The position numbers and the translations under genes are program-made. Of a stretch of 64,000 nucleotides of DNA, positions 17,089-25,415 are shown piece by piece. This DNA is from Mesorhizobium sp. YC-39 (GTDB taxonomy: Bacteria > Pseudomonadota > Alphaproteobacteria > Rhizobiales > Rhizobiaceae). How positions within the stretch are numbered: position 1 is the first letter of the stretch; each line of letters starts with the position of its first letter. The DNA lies in the NCBI RefSeq assembly GCF_025753795.1, contig NZ_JAOWPS010000004.1, positions 186,001-250,000 on the forward strand, written 5' to 3'. The notes below the pieces were generated by a model. It searched no databases. It was given only the letters and a program-made list of their open reading frames with translations, and was not told the origin of the DNA.

Positions 17089-17550
17089 TCAGCCTTTCAG
17101 CTTCCTGGCGTAGTAATCCGGCGCCACGACACCCGGCTTGGAGAACCAGGCTGGCACGTCAACGCCCGAATAAAGCAGGATGTTGCCCCACGGATCGAAG
17201 GCGCCGGTGCGCACGATGACCTTGGCCTTCGCCGCCATCTCGCCGAGGATGGTCTCGTGCTTGGTCGTCTCGAAATCGGCGTCGGGGAACAGCCGCTTCA
17301 GCTTGGCCAACAACGGCGCATTGTGCACCGGCAGCGTGTCGGCATAGCCGACGCGCTCGGCGATGAAACTGGCGGCGATCGGCGCCAGCACGGTCTCCAG
17401 GTCCGGCACGTCGGGCGAGATGGCGAGGTCGATGCGCCAGGCGGTCGAGGGGATCGGAAAGCCGGCATCGCAGACGATCATCAGGTCGCCATGGCCCATC
17501 GAGGCGATGGCGTGCGCCAGTTCGGCATTGAGCAGCCGGTTTCGGTTCAT
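17089..17550 (-). CDS. rbsD: D-ribose pyranase (RbsD/FucU family)
   Basis: A 153-residue cytoplasmic sugar mutarotase. Family landmarks are the N-terminal LAHAIASMGHGDLMIVCDAGFPIP block with the catalytic His of the GHGD motif, and the C-terminal region where RbsD/FucU carry a conserved Tyr and Asn (DPWGNILLYSG). It interconverts pyranose and furanose forms of the imported sugar for the kinase. The start is fixed by an ATGA overlap with the ribokinase stop. Its presence argues for a pentose such as ribose, but FucU-type specificity cannot be excluded. Confidence 0.87.
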   Translation of the reverse strand: MNRNRLLNAELAHAIASMGHGDLMIVCDAGFPIPSTAWRIDLAISPDVPDLETVLAPIAASFIAERVGYADTLPVHNAPLLAKLKRLFPDADFETTKHETILGEMAAKAKVIVRTGAFDPWGNILLYSGVDVPAWFSKPGVVAPDYYARKLKG

Positions 17551-18515
17551 GTCGTTTCCTTCCATGTTGTCTTCATTGCCTGGGCGTAGAGCGCGTCGGC
17601 CTTGGCCCGCTGGGGCAGGCCGGGAATGACGCCGAGCTCGGTGCATGCGATCGCGCCGCAGACGACGCCGAAGCGGACCGCCTCGACGATGTCGCGGCCT
17701 TCGGCGAGCGCCACCGCGAAGCCCGAATTGAACGCGTCGCCGGCGCCGGTCGTGTCGACTACGCTCACCGGCACCGCCGGCACCATCACATCGAGTTCGT
17801 CGGTCAGGATCAGCGCGCCGCTGCGGCCGAGCGTCACCACGACATTGCGGACGCCGCGGCGGCGCAACTCACCGGCGAGCTCGCGCGAGGAGCGCGGATC
17901 GTCGGCCGGCAGGCCGAGCAGGATGCGCAATTCGCTCTCGTTTGGGGTCAGATAGTCGACCGAGGCGAAAATCGTGTTGGGAAGCTGGCGTGCCGGTGCT
18001 GGATTGAGGATGGTGCGGGCGCCATGCTTGCGGCCGAGCTCCATGGCGCGGGCGGCGGCAGCGATCGGCACTTCGAGCACGGTCATAACGACATCGCTTT
18101 CAGCAATGCGCCGGTCCGCAGTGTCGACGGTGGCAGCGTCCATCAACTCGTTGGCGCCCATGTCGAGGATGATGAAGTTCTCGCCCTTGTCGTTGAGGAT
18201 GATGAAGCCGACGCCGGTGGCGCGCTCCGCACGCGTCGTGACCAGGCTCGAATCCACGCCCTCGGCGGCATAAAGGTCGGTGGCGATGCCGGCCAGCTTG
18301 TCGGTGCCGATGATGGCGACCAGCGAAGAGGCGGCGCCCAGCCTTGCCGTGGCGACGGCCTGGTTGGAGCCCTTGCCGCCCGGTCCCATGTCGAAATCGG
18401 TGCCGAGCATCGTCTCGCCGAAGATCGGCAGCTTGGGTGCCCGCATGGTCAGCCCTACCGCGAAACTGCCGACGATTGTGATCTTGGGGGTGATCTGGGG
18501 TCTGGTGGTCATCAA
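17547..18515 (-). CDS. rbsK: Ribokinase (PfkB family)
   Basis: A 322-residue PfkB-fold sugar kinase. It shows the N-terminal PfkB signature GGKGSNQAVATARLG near residue 45 and the C-terminal signature VDTTGAGDAFNSGFA near residue 238, including the catalytic Asp of GAGD and the anion hole. It phosphorylates the imported, mutarotated sugar at the hydroxymethyl end. It overlaps rbsD by 4 bp and follows the ATPase by 19 bp, so import and phosphorylation are coupled. Ribose is the most likely substrate given RbsD. Confidence 0.9.
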   Translation of the reverse strand: MMTTRPQITPKITIVGSFAVGLTMRAPKLPIFGETMLGTDFDMGPGGKGSNQAVATARLGAASSLVAIIGTDKLAGIATDLYAAEGVDSSLVTTRAERATGVGFIILNDKGENFIILDMGANELMDAATVDTADRRIAESDVVMTVLEVPIAAAARAMELGRKHGARTILNPAPARQLPNTIFASVDYLTPNESELRILLGLPADDPRSSRELAGELRRRGVRNVVVTLGRSGALILTDELDVMVPAVPVSVVDTTGAGDAFNSGFAVALAEGRDIVEAVRFGVVCGAIACTELGVIPGLPQRAKADALYAQAMKTTWKETT

Positions 18516-18534
18516 TGCCTCGTTCAGGGCCTCG

Positions 18535-20052
18535 TTAGGACGCCATGGCGCGCGCCAGGATCGCTTCTTCGTTGATGCCGGAGCCGGTCAGTTCACCCGA
18601 GATCCGGCCGTTGCGCAGCACCAGAACGCGTTCGGCGTTCATGATCAATTCCGGAATCTCCGATGAGATCATGACCACCGCCACGCCTTCGCCGGCAATG
18701 CCGCGCAGGATGGCGTATATCTCGGCCTTGGCGCCGACATCGACGCCGCGCGTCGGCTCGTGCAGGATTAGCACGCGCGGACTGGTGACGAGGCTGCGCC
18801 CGAGGATGATCTTCTGCTGGTTGCCGCCGGACAATGTCGCCAGTTTCTGGCCAAGATGTGAAATGCGCGCGTCGAGCCGAGCGACCTGTGCGCGGGCTTC
18901 GCTGCGGACCGCGCCGCGCCGCATGAAGCCGGCAAGCGAAAAGCGCGGCAGCGAGGCCGAGACGACATTGTTGGCGACGCTCATCGCCAACAGCGCGCCG
19001 GCGCCGCGCCGGTCCGCCGGCACCAGGGCCATGCCGTTGCGGATGGAGGCGTGCGGATCGGCGGCGCGCAATTCCTTGTCGTCGATGGTGATGCGGCCGC
19101 TACGGCCGCACAGGCCGAACAGGGCCTCGCCAAGCGTGTCCTTGCCGGAATCCGGCAGACCACCAATGCCGAGGATTTCGCCGGCCCGTGCGTGAAAGGT
19201 CAAGCCATCGAGGCCCGGTGCGGTCAGCGTCTCGACGGACAGCACTATCGGTGCGCCATCCGACCGCGCCTCAGGCTGTAGCGACCACTGCGCCGCCGTG
19301 TTGAGATCGCGACCGACCATGGCGCGGATCAGCCGGTCTTCCGACAGGCCGTCATTGTCCAGCGTCTCGATGGTACGCCCGTCGCGCATCACCGTGATGC
19401 GGTCGGCAAGGTCGAGCACTTCCTTCAGATGATGCGAGACATAGATGACGGTGACACCCTCGCTGCGCAATTGCCGGATAATGTCGAACAGCCGCTCGCT
19501 CTCACGTTTGGAAAGCGCGGAATTGGGTTCGTCTAGCACGAGCACGCGGGCGCGCTGGCGGATGGCGCCGGCGATTTCGACCAGCTGCATCTCGGCGACG
19601 GAAAGCCGGCCGACCCTGGTGTCGGGATCGAGCTTGCCCATGCCGAGGCGGGACAAGGCGGCGCGCGCCTCGCGTCGCATCGCCTCGCGAGGCACCATCG
19701 ACACGGCCGAGCGCGCCGCCATGTCCGACATCATGATGTTGTCGGCGATGGTCAGCGTCGGGCAGAGCGCCAGTTCCTGATAGACGACGGTGATGCCGGC
19801 GGCCCGGCTGGCCAGCGGCGAGGGGATGGTGGCTTGCCTGCCGTCGATGCGGATATCACCGCCGTCCGGCTGCAGATCGCCGGCAAGGATGTTCATCAAG
19901 GTCGATTTGCCGGCGCCGTTCTCGCCGATGACGGCATGCACTTCGCCGGGACGGAAGTCGACGGAAATACGGTCGAGCGCCAGGACGCCGGGAAACCGCT
20001 TGGTCAGGCCGGAGATTTCGACGATGGGGGCAGGCGTCTGTTGCTTGGTCAT
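18535..20052 (-). CDS. rbsA: CUT2-family ABC transporter ATP-binding protein (RbsA-like)
   Basis: A 505-residue double-NBD ATPase. The first NBD has Walker A GENGAGKST, signature LSVAEMQLVEIA, Walker B LVLDEPNSALSKRE and H-loop YVSHH. The second has a degenerate Walker A (GLPDSGKDTLG), signature LSGGNQQK, and an unusual Walker B LILHEPTRGVDVGAK, in which the Asp of LILDEP is His. One impaired site is common in CUT2 ATPases, but this substitution is not the usual one. It energises the single permease upstream. It begins 61 bp after the binding-protein gene. Confidence 0.92.
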   Translation of the reverse strand: MTKQQTPAPIVEISGLTKRFPGVLALDRISVDFRPGEVHAVIGENGAGKSTLMNILAGDLQPDGGDIRIDGRQATIPSPLASRAAGITVVYQELALCPTLTIADNIMMSDMAARSAVSMVPREAMRREARAALSRLGMGKLDPDTRVGRLSVAEMQLVEIAGAIRQRARVLVLDEPNSALSKRESERLFDIIRQLRSEGVTVIYVSHHLKEVLDLADRITVMRDGRTIETLDNDGLSEDRLIRAMVGRDLNTAAQWSLQPEARSDGAPIVLSVETLTAPGLDGLTFHARAGEILGIGGLPDSGKDTLGEALFGLCGRSGRITIDDKELRAADPHASIRNGMALVPADRRGAGALLAMSVANNVVSASLPRFSLAGFMRRGAVRSEARAQVARLDARISHLGQKLATLSGGNQQKIILGRSLVTSPRVLILHEPTRGVDVGAKAEIYAILRGIAGEGVAVVMISSEIPELIMNAERVLVLRNGRISGELTGSGINEEAILARAMAS

Positions 20053-20113
20053 GGGGCTGGCTGAACGAAGAGCTGCCGGCCTCGGTGGCCGGCAGCCCCG
20101 TTACGCTGGCATG

Positions 20114-21082
20114 TTACTTCTTGGCGACCTCGGCGATGTTTTCCTTGGTGTAGACGCCGACGCCGGTGTCGAGATTTTCGATCGGCTGACCCTTCAGGAA
20201 CTGGACGATCAGGTCGACCGCGGCAAAGCCCTGCTTCTCGGGTGCCTGGTCGATCGTCGCCTGGACATTGCCGTCCTGGACGAGCTGCACCGTCTGGTCG
20301 AGCAGATCGAAGCCGACCACCTTGACCTTGTCGGCCGCCTTGTTGCGTTCGACCCAGGTGCCAGCGGCCGGCGTCGAGCAGCATTCGAGCGACAGCACGC
20401 CCGATATCGCCGGATTGGCCAGCATGGCGTTTTCGATCGCCGAATAGATCTTCTGCGGGTCGGTGCCGGTGTTGAGCGTGGAGACCACCTCGATGCCGGG
20501 CTCGGCCTTGAGCGCTTCGCGCGCGCCCTTTTCACGATCGAGCGACCATTGGGCGGCGGCGTCGATCGTGGTGATCATCACCTTGCCCTTGCCGCCCAGC
20601 ACCTTGGCCATCAGCTTGCCGGCCTCGCGGCCGGATTGGACGAGATCCTGGCCGGCGAAGGCGAGGCGCTTGCTCTCTGGATTGTCGGTGTTGAAGGTTA
20701 CGACCGGGATGCCGGCGGCGATGACGCGGTCGATCAGCGGCGCCAGCGCATCGGTCGAGACCGAGGAGATCGCCAGGCCGTCCATCTTGCCCATCAGCGT
20801 TTCGATCTCGCTGATCTGGCCGTCGGCATCGGCGCCGACGGGACCGATGAACTGGGCACTGACCTTGTCCTCCTTGGCGGCGCGCTCGACGCCGGTCTTC
20901 ATGAACGGCGCGAATTCGTTGGAGACGTCGTGGTAGGAGACATAGATGTCGAGCGGCTGGCCGGCGGCGATCTTGGCCTTGATGCGATCGGCCAGCGCGA
21001 AATCGGCGAGTTTGGCGTCGGCATGGGCCGACAGCGGCAGCAGGCTGAGTGCGGCTGCGAGAATGACGTGTCTGAATTTCAT
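20114..21082 (-). CDS. Ribose-type sugar ABC transporter periplasmic binding protein
   Basis: A 322-residue precursor with a Sec signal peptide ending near ALA/AHA at residue 21-22 and a type I periplasmic binding (Peripla_BP_4/RbsB-like) body: DIYVSYHDVSNEFAPFMKTG at the first strand, MDGLAISSVSTDALAPLIDR, GIPVVTFNTDNPES, and KVKVVGFDLLDQT near the C-terminal lobe. It binds the sugar in the periplasm and hands it to the permease encoded just upstream in the same operon. Ligand identity beyond 'ribose-like' is not visible. Confidence 0.9.
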   Translation of the reverse strand: MKFRHVILAAALSLLPLSAHADAKLADFALADRIKAKIAAGQPLDIYVSYHDVSNEFAPFMKTGVERAAKEDKVSAQFIGPVGADADGQISEIETLMGKMDGLAISSVSTDALAPLIDRVIAAGIPVVTFNTDNPESKRLAFAGQDLVQSGREAGKLMAKVLGGKGKVMITTIDAAAQWSLDREKGAREALKAEPGIEVVSTLNTGTDPQKIYSAIENAMLANPAISGVLSLECCSTPAAGTWVERNKAADKVKVVGFDLLDQTVQLVQDGNVQATIDQAPEKQGFAAVDLIVQFLKGQPIENLDTGVGVYTKENIAEVAKK

Positions 21083-21134
21083 GGATAGTCCTCCCTTGTT
21101 TGGCCCTTGATTTGACCTGTTGGTTGCTCTGCTT

Positions 21135-22157
21135 TCAGCTCGTGCGGCGCGTGCTCCATTTGTCGATGCCGACCGCTATGATGATGACCAGACCGATCAT
21201 CAGTTCCTGGACGAAGGGCGACACGCCCATCAGCACCAGGCCGTTGCGCATGACGCCGATGATCAGCACGCCGAAGATGGTGCCGAGGATCGTGCCTTCG
21301 CCGCCCGACAGCGAAGCGCCGCCGACGATGGTGGCAGCGATGACGTCGAGCTCCAGCCCGACCCCGGTGCGTCCGGCCTGGCCGCTCGGCAGGAAGGCCA
21401 TGCTCAAAATGCCGGCGAAGGCCGCCAGCAACCCCATCAGCACGAAAGCGCAGATCTTGACGGAGTTGACAGAGATGCCGGAAACGCGCGCCGCCTTGGC
21501 GCTGCCGCCGACGGCGTAAACGCGGAAGCCGAAATTGGAGAAGGACAGCACCACCCAGGCAAGTGCGGCGATGATGACGAAAAAGACGAGCTGCATCGGG
21601 ATGATGGTGAACAGATAGCCCTGACCCATGTAGTCGAACGACTGCAGGACCTCTGGCAGGGCGCCGTTGCGGGCGTTCACTGTCACCGGCTGGCCGTTGG
21701 TCAGGATGAGGGCGGCACCGCGTACGATGGAGAGCATGCCGAGCGTCGCGATCAGCGAGGGCAAGCGGCCATAGGTGGAGAGCACGCCGTTGATAAGGCC
21801 AATAGCGACGCCAGTGGCGAGGCCCACGCCGATCGCCGGCAGCAGCGCCCAGCCGGCGATGATCAGCATGCCGGTGGCGAGGCCAGAGAAAGCATAGGAC
21901 GAGCCGACCGACAGGTCGACCTCTCCGGCGATCAGCACGAATGTCATGCCGACCGCCATGATCCCGAGCAGGGAGATCTGGCGACCGACATTGAGCAGGT
22001 TGAGCGATGTCAGGAACCCGTCAGTGGCGAACGACAAAAACAGGCACAGCGCGAGCAGCGCGATGAACACGCCCGCCTCGCGCGCCCGCAACAGCCGCGC
22101 CAACGTCAATCGGTCCGTGGCTGGCGCGCGCGCGCCGGTCCTGACCGCATCGGCCAT
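21135..22157 (-). CDS. CUT2-family sugar ABC transporter permease
   Basis: An integral membrane protein of about 340 residues of the RbsC family with the motifs IAGEVDLSVGSSYAFSG and ATIVGGASLSGGEGT. Start ATG 22157 follows a good GGAGG Shine-Dalgarno; the frame is open further upstream but without family-like sequence. It is the first gene of the permease - binding protein - ATPase - ribokinase - rbsD - PanB-like operon. With a single permease gene the channel is probably a homodimer, unlike the system at the left end of the window. Confidence 0.9.
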   Translation of the reverse strand: MADAVRTGARAPATDRLTLARLLRAREAGVFIALLALCLFLSFATDGFLTSLNLLNVGRQISLLGIMAVGMTFVLIAGEVDLSVGSSYAFSGLATGMLIIAGWALLPAIGVGLATGVAIGLINGVLSTYGRLPSLIATLGMLSIVRGAALILTNGQPVTVNARNGALPEVLQSFDYMGQGYLFTIIPMQLVFFVIIAALAWVVLSFSNFGFRVYAVGGSAKAARVSGISVNSVKICAFVLMGLLAAFAGILSMAFLPSGQAGRTGVGLELDVIAATIVGGASLSGGEGTILGTIFGVLIIGVMRNGLVLMGVSPFVQELMIGLVIIIAVGIDKWSTRRTS

Positions 22158-22396
22158 ACAGCATCCTCCCTGCGTGCGGCGAGATGCCGGTCGCGACCGG
22201 CTCCGCCACGCTTCTCCCATTCTTCCCTCATCGACCTGGGCTGAGCTCGCGCACGGGTCGATGCATGAGAGCCTGATCATCCCGAACAGATTCAGGATGC
22301 GGCCCTATCTCTTTGTTCGACCTGATCTTTTTCCGTCCCGAAGGTCAGGGATCACGGTCAGGTGCGGGGCGTGATCGCCCGCGCCTTTCTTTGGTC

Positions 22397-23161
22397 TCAG
22401 GACGCCTTGCGGAAGGAACCGGCCGGCACCTTGCGCAATTCGTCGTAGTTTCCGTATTCGCGCACCTTCTTGAACGGCGCGTTCTCGATGGCGTTGTAGG
22501 AGCAGATATAGCCCCAGCGATAGGTATCGGAGCGGTTGGCGTCGGAGCGATGCAGCAGATTGCCATCGAAGATCAGCGCGTCGCCGGCTTCCATCTCGAC
22601 ATAGATATGCTCGTAGCGCTTCAGCGCGGCTTCCAGATGCTCCTGCTCGACATTGGTCTGGTCGTTCTCGCGGATATGGTTGAGGCGACCGAGCTTGTGC
22701 GAACCCTTGAGCACCTGCAGGCAGCCATTCTCGCGGGTCGCCTTGTCGAGCGCGACATAGATGCTCATCATCTCCGGTGCGAGGCAGCCGTAATTGTACC
22801 AGTAGCCGAAATCCTGATGCCATTCCCAGGCGCCGCCCTCGTTGGGCTGCTTCATCGTCATCTTGTGGCTGTAGAGGTAGATCGGCTTGCCGACGGCGTC
22901 CTCGGCGAGGTCGACCATGCGCTCATCGCGTGCGAGCAGCCCGTATTTGTCGTCCTCGGCCTTGGTCCACATCTTCAGAAGCGTGGTCTTGCCCTCCTTG
23001 TCGCCCTTGGCCATGACCGCGCCGATCCTGCTCTCCGCCTCCAACTGCCTGCGGGCGTGGTCGCGGAAGTCGTCCACCTCCGCCGTGGCCAGCAGCCCCT
23101 GGCGAATGATGTATCCGTCGCTGGCGTAGCGTTCCTTTTCAGCCTTGGTCATCGCGAGCAT
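22397..23161 (-). CDS. Phytanoyl-CoA dioxygenase (PhyH) family protein
   Basis: A 254-residue Fe(II)/2-oxoglutarate oxygenase-like protein. The metal triad is visible as H-x-D in WEWHQDFGYWYN (near residue 115) and a distal His in LIFDGNLLHRSDANRSD (near residue 203), followed by the arginine that binds 2-oxoglutarate. PhyH proteins hydroxylate small molecules in the cytoplasm. It is divergent from an AraC regulator and lies 239 bp upstream of, and in the same direction as, the ribose-like ABC operon, so the three may form one regulated unit. The substrate is unknown. A start at the second Met (23152) is possible. Confidence 0.87.
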   Translation of the reverse strand: MLAMTKAEKERYASDGYIIRQGLLATAEVDDFRDHARRQLEAESRIGAVMAKGDKEGKTTLLKMWTKAEDDKYGLLARDERMVDLAEDAVGKPIYLYSHKMTMKQPNEGGAWEWHQDFGYWYNYGCLAPEMMSIYVALDKATRENGCLQVLKGSHKLGRLNHIRENDQTNVEQEHLEAALKRYEHIYVEMEAGDALIFDGNLLHRSDANRSDTYRWGYICSYNAIENAPFKKVREYGNYDELRKVPAGSFRKAS

Positions 23162-23339
23162 CGTCTTGCCTCCCTGGTCTTCGCGAACGGGCCGTCACTG
23201 GCGCGGTGCGCCTTGAAGCCCGGAAGGCGAGATTTCCAGCCGATGAATGCCGACCTCGCCTGCCTCTTGAGAGCGACCATAGCGGCGCCAGACCGGGAAC
23301 AAAATGGACAGCATAGCGCAGTTTTTGTATAAAACGCGC

Positions 23340-24194
23340 ATGAGGGCAAGAACGTCTGTTATCGAGAGTTTCCACTATGTGCCAGCCGCAGGATGGACCC
23401 GCACGGCGTTCAGCGTGCTGCGTGCCGGCAAAGTCGCAGCGGCGCCGGATTACCGGATAGAACGCGCGGCCTATCCTGGCCAGGACATACTCTATTGCCT
23501 GTCCGGCCGCGGCGTGGTTGAGACGCTGGGGCAGCGGCTGGAGGTACGCCCGGGTCAATTGGTATGGATGGCGAACGAGGCACCGCATATTCATGCCGCC
23601 GACGAGCACGATCCGTGGAGCCTGCTCTGGTTCAGGCTCGACGGGCCGGACCCGGCGATCCTGCGCCGCAAGCTGTTCGGCGAGGGGACCTTGCGGGCCG
23701 TGTTCACGGAAGCCATTAGCCCAGTGCCGTGGTTCGAGCGGCTGTTCGCCGCGTTGCGGCGGCGCGACGCCAGTCTCGACCTGCGGCTCAACCAGCTGGT
23801 CGCCGAATTCGTGCTTTTGGTCGACCGCGCGCTGGCCGGCACGGGCACCGACGATCTGCCGAAGGCACTGGCCGCAGCGGTGGACGCCATGCGCGGCGAA
23901 CCCGGATTCGCCTGGAGCGCGCCGGACCTGTCTACTGTTACCGGCCTTGGCCCGTCGCAAATCCGGCGGCTGTTCCAGAAGCATCTACGCACAAGTCCGC
24001 ACCAGTGGCTGATGCGCGAGCGGCTGATGCAGGCGCAGTCGCTACTGGTGCAAAGCGACCAGCCCCTGGCCGAGATCGCCGAGGCCTGTGGCTTCTGCGA
24101 CGTCTATCATTTCGGGCGAGAGTTCAAGCGCTCGGTGGGGATCTCGCCGGCCGCCTGGCGCCGCAGCGAATTGGGCATCGGGCCGGGGCATTAG
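23340..24194 (+). CDS. AraC-family transcriptional regulator
   Basis: About 284 residues from ATG 23340. The N-terminal ~150 residues form a cupin sensing domain (DILYCLSGRGVVET; PGQLVWMANEAPHIHAAD), typical of AraC proteins that sense sugars or polyols. The C-terminal AraC DNA-binding domain has two HTHs: LSTVTGLGPSQIRRLFQKHL and LAEIAEACGFCDVYHFGREFKR, ending at GISPAAWRR. It is divergent from the phyH-like gene (178 bp between starts) and is the likely regulator of that gene and perhaps the sugar operon behind it. An extra 12 codons are open upstream. Confidence 0.87.
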   Translation: MRARTSVIESFHYVPAAGWTRTAFSVLRAGKVAAAPDYRIERAAYPGQDILYCLSGRGVVETLGQRLEVRPGQLVWMANEAPHIHAADEHDPWSLLWFRLDGPDPAILRRKLFGEGTLRAVFTEAISPVPWFERLFAALRRRDASLDLRLNQLVAEFVLLVDRALAGTGTDDLPKALAAAVDAMRGEPGFAWSAPDLSTVTGLGPSQIRRLFQKHLRTSPHQWLMRERLMQAQSLLVQSDQPLAEIAEACGFCDVYHFGREFKRSVGISPAAWRRSELGIGPGH

Positions 24195-24234
24195 CTTGGA
24201 ACTGCGAATGATCAAAATGTGCTCGGCTCGGCGA

Positions 24235-24783
24235 TCACAGGACTTTTTGCCGAAACTTCGAATGACAGTTTGAGCAATCCTGCAAGATGAGGTGCAAGAG
24301 ATGTTCGGCGGGAAGCCTGGCAGGATCGGCTTCCGCCGCCGGCCGCTTGCCAAGCAGGCTGCCGCCGTCCATCGCCGGGCCGGAACCCATCCTCATGTCG
24401 TCGGTGATGTTGGCGGGCGCCCGCTCGGCCTTGGCGGCCAGGGCGCTTGCCAGCGTCCCCATGTGACGGGCCAGCGCCTCGAATTCCGGACGGGCCTGGT
24501 CAATTTCCAGCCGGGCACCCGAAGGCGCACCCAATGTCGCGCTGGGGAATTCCGCGATCAGGGCAGGGCCGGTGCGGTCGCGGATGGTCTTGGCCGCCGC
24601 CTTGAAGGCCGCGGCGTCGTAGGCCAGCCTGCCGTCGAACATCCCGGCGATCGTTTTCGCGGCGGCGGCCATCTCCTTCATCGAGGACTGGCGCGTCGCG
24701 ACGATTGGGTCAAAGCCGGCCGCGGCCACCACTGCGGAGACGCAGGCAAGCGACAGCCCTGCCGCTGCAAAAGCCAGCCTCAC
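24235..24783 (-). CDS. Cytochrome c' / c556 family protein
   Basis: About 182 residues with an N-terminal export signal (LAFAAAGLSLACVSAVVAAA) and a single C-terminal haem-binding CSNCH motif followed by a basic tail, which is the class II cytochrome c (cytochrome c') architecture: a four-helix bundle with the haem near the C-terminus. The periplasmic location is implied. I choose GTG 24783, which overlaps the stop of the HmrR gene as GTGA, so the two are translationally coupled and copper control of this cytochrome is likely. Cytochromes c' bind NO or other ligands; its role in copper stress is inference. Confidence 0.83.
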   Translation of the reverse strand: MRLAFAAAGLSLACVSAVVAAAGFDPIVATRQSSMKEMAAAAKTIAGMFDGRLAYDAAAFKAAAKTIRDRTGPALIAEFPSATLGAPSGARLEIDQARPEFEALARHMGTLASALAAKAERAPANITDDMRMGSGPAMDGGSLLGKRPAAEADPARLPAEHLLHLILQDCSNCHSKFRQKVL

Positions 24784-25178
24784 TGGGCCGTGTCCTGTCC
24801 TGCCAATTCGTCGATGATCGGGCAATCCGGCCGCTCATCGCCATGGCAGTGTTCGACCAGATGATGCAGCAGGCCGCGCAATCCAATGAGCTCGGCGATC
24901 TTCCGGTCGATCTCCACCAGCTTGGCTTGCGCGATGGCCTTTACGTCGGCGCTCTCGCGATCCTTGTCGCGATAGAGCGACAGCAATTGGCGGCACTCGT
25001 CGACCGAAAACCCCAGGCTGCGCGAGCGCTGCAGGAATCGCAGGCGGTGGATATCGGCCGGCGAATAATCGCGATAGCCGTTGTCCGTCCGGGCCGGGCT
25101 TAGAAGGCCGATGTCCTCGTAGTAGCGTATGGTCTTGGACGGCAAGCCTGATTTTTCGGAAGCGATGCCGATGTTCAT
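24780..25178 (-). CDS. hmrR: HmrR/CueR-type copper-responsive MerR regulator
   Basis: A 132-residue MerR-family activator. The N-terminal winged helix reads MNIGIASEKSGLPSKTIRYY, a dimerisation helix follows (residues 75-108), and the metal loop has Cys111 and Cys119 in CHGDERPDCPI, the two-cysteine Cu(I)/Ag(I) site of CueR/HmrR. Its own promoter (25202-25232) has the 19-bp spacer and dyad that this family distorts. It overlaps the cytochrome c' gene. It is the likely activator of the flanking yqaA-like and multicopper-oxidase genes, which carry matching promoters. Confidence 0.92.
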   Translation of the reverse strand: MNIGIASEKSGLPSKTIRYYEDIGLLSPARTDNGYRDYSPADIHRLRFLQRSRSLGFSVDECRQLLSLYRDKDRESADVKAIAQAKLVEIDRKIAELIGLRGLLHHLVEHCHGDERPDCPIIDELAGQDTAQ

Positions 25179-25201
25179 GGTGAAAATCTCCTTTGTCGGA
25201 G

Positions 25202-25232
25202 GACATAGACCTTCCGGCTACTGGAAGGTCAA
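25202..25232 (-). promoter_or_regulatory. MerR-type promoter/operator of hmrR
   Basis: On the minus strand TTGACC (25232-25227) and TATGTC (25207-25202) are separated by 19 bp, too long for normal sigma-70 use and diagnostic of MerR-family promoters. The spacer holds a perfect 8-bp dyad with a 7-nt centre: GACCTTCC (25208-25215) and GGAAGGTC (25223-25230), the CueR/HmrR operator type. Confidence 0.85.
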
Positions 25233-25277
25233 CATGCCGTGGCAATTTCGGATCGAGCGGATGTAGGCGTTTTGCAC

Positions 25278-25308
25278 TTGACCTTCCAGCGACAGGAACC
25301 ATCAAGGT
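25278..25308 (+). promoter_or_regulatory. MerR-type promoter/operator of the yqaA-like gene
   Basis: TTGACC (25278-25283) and CAAGGT (25303-25308) are separated by 19 bp. ACCTTCC (25281-25287), then seven bases, then GGAA form an imperfect CueR-type operator whose left half equals that of the hmrR operator. It points away from hmrR toward the small leader frame and the YqaA-like gene. Confidence 0.7.
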
Positions 25309-25340
25309 AAGTGCCGTGCGCATCCAGAGGGGAATTTGAA

Positions 25341-25415
25341 ATGAAAGACTCGGCTCGCTTGCTCGTCGCCAGCGCCGCTGATTCGCCGAAACCAGCGCCA
25401 GGTGAGCCGCGATAA
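25341..25415 (+). CDS. Possible 24-residue leader peptide
   Basis: A short frame starts at ATG 25341 with an AGGGG about 9 bases upstream and ends at TAA 25413-25415, thirteen bases inside the next gene's GTG start at 25402. It lies just after the HmrR-type promoter. The peptide is hydrophilic, Ala/Pro-rich at its end and resembles nothing I know. It may couple translation of the yqaA-like gene, be the decayed start of a lost gene, or be untranslated. Confidence 0.3.
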   Translation: MKDSARLLVASAADSPKPAPGEPR

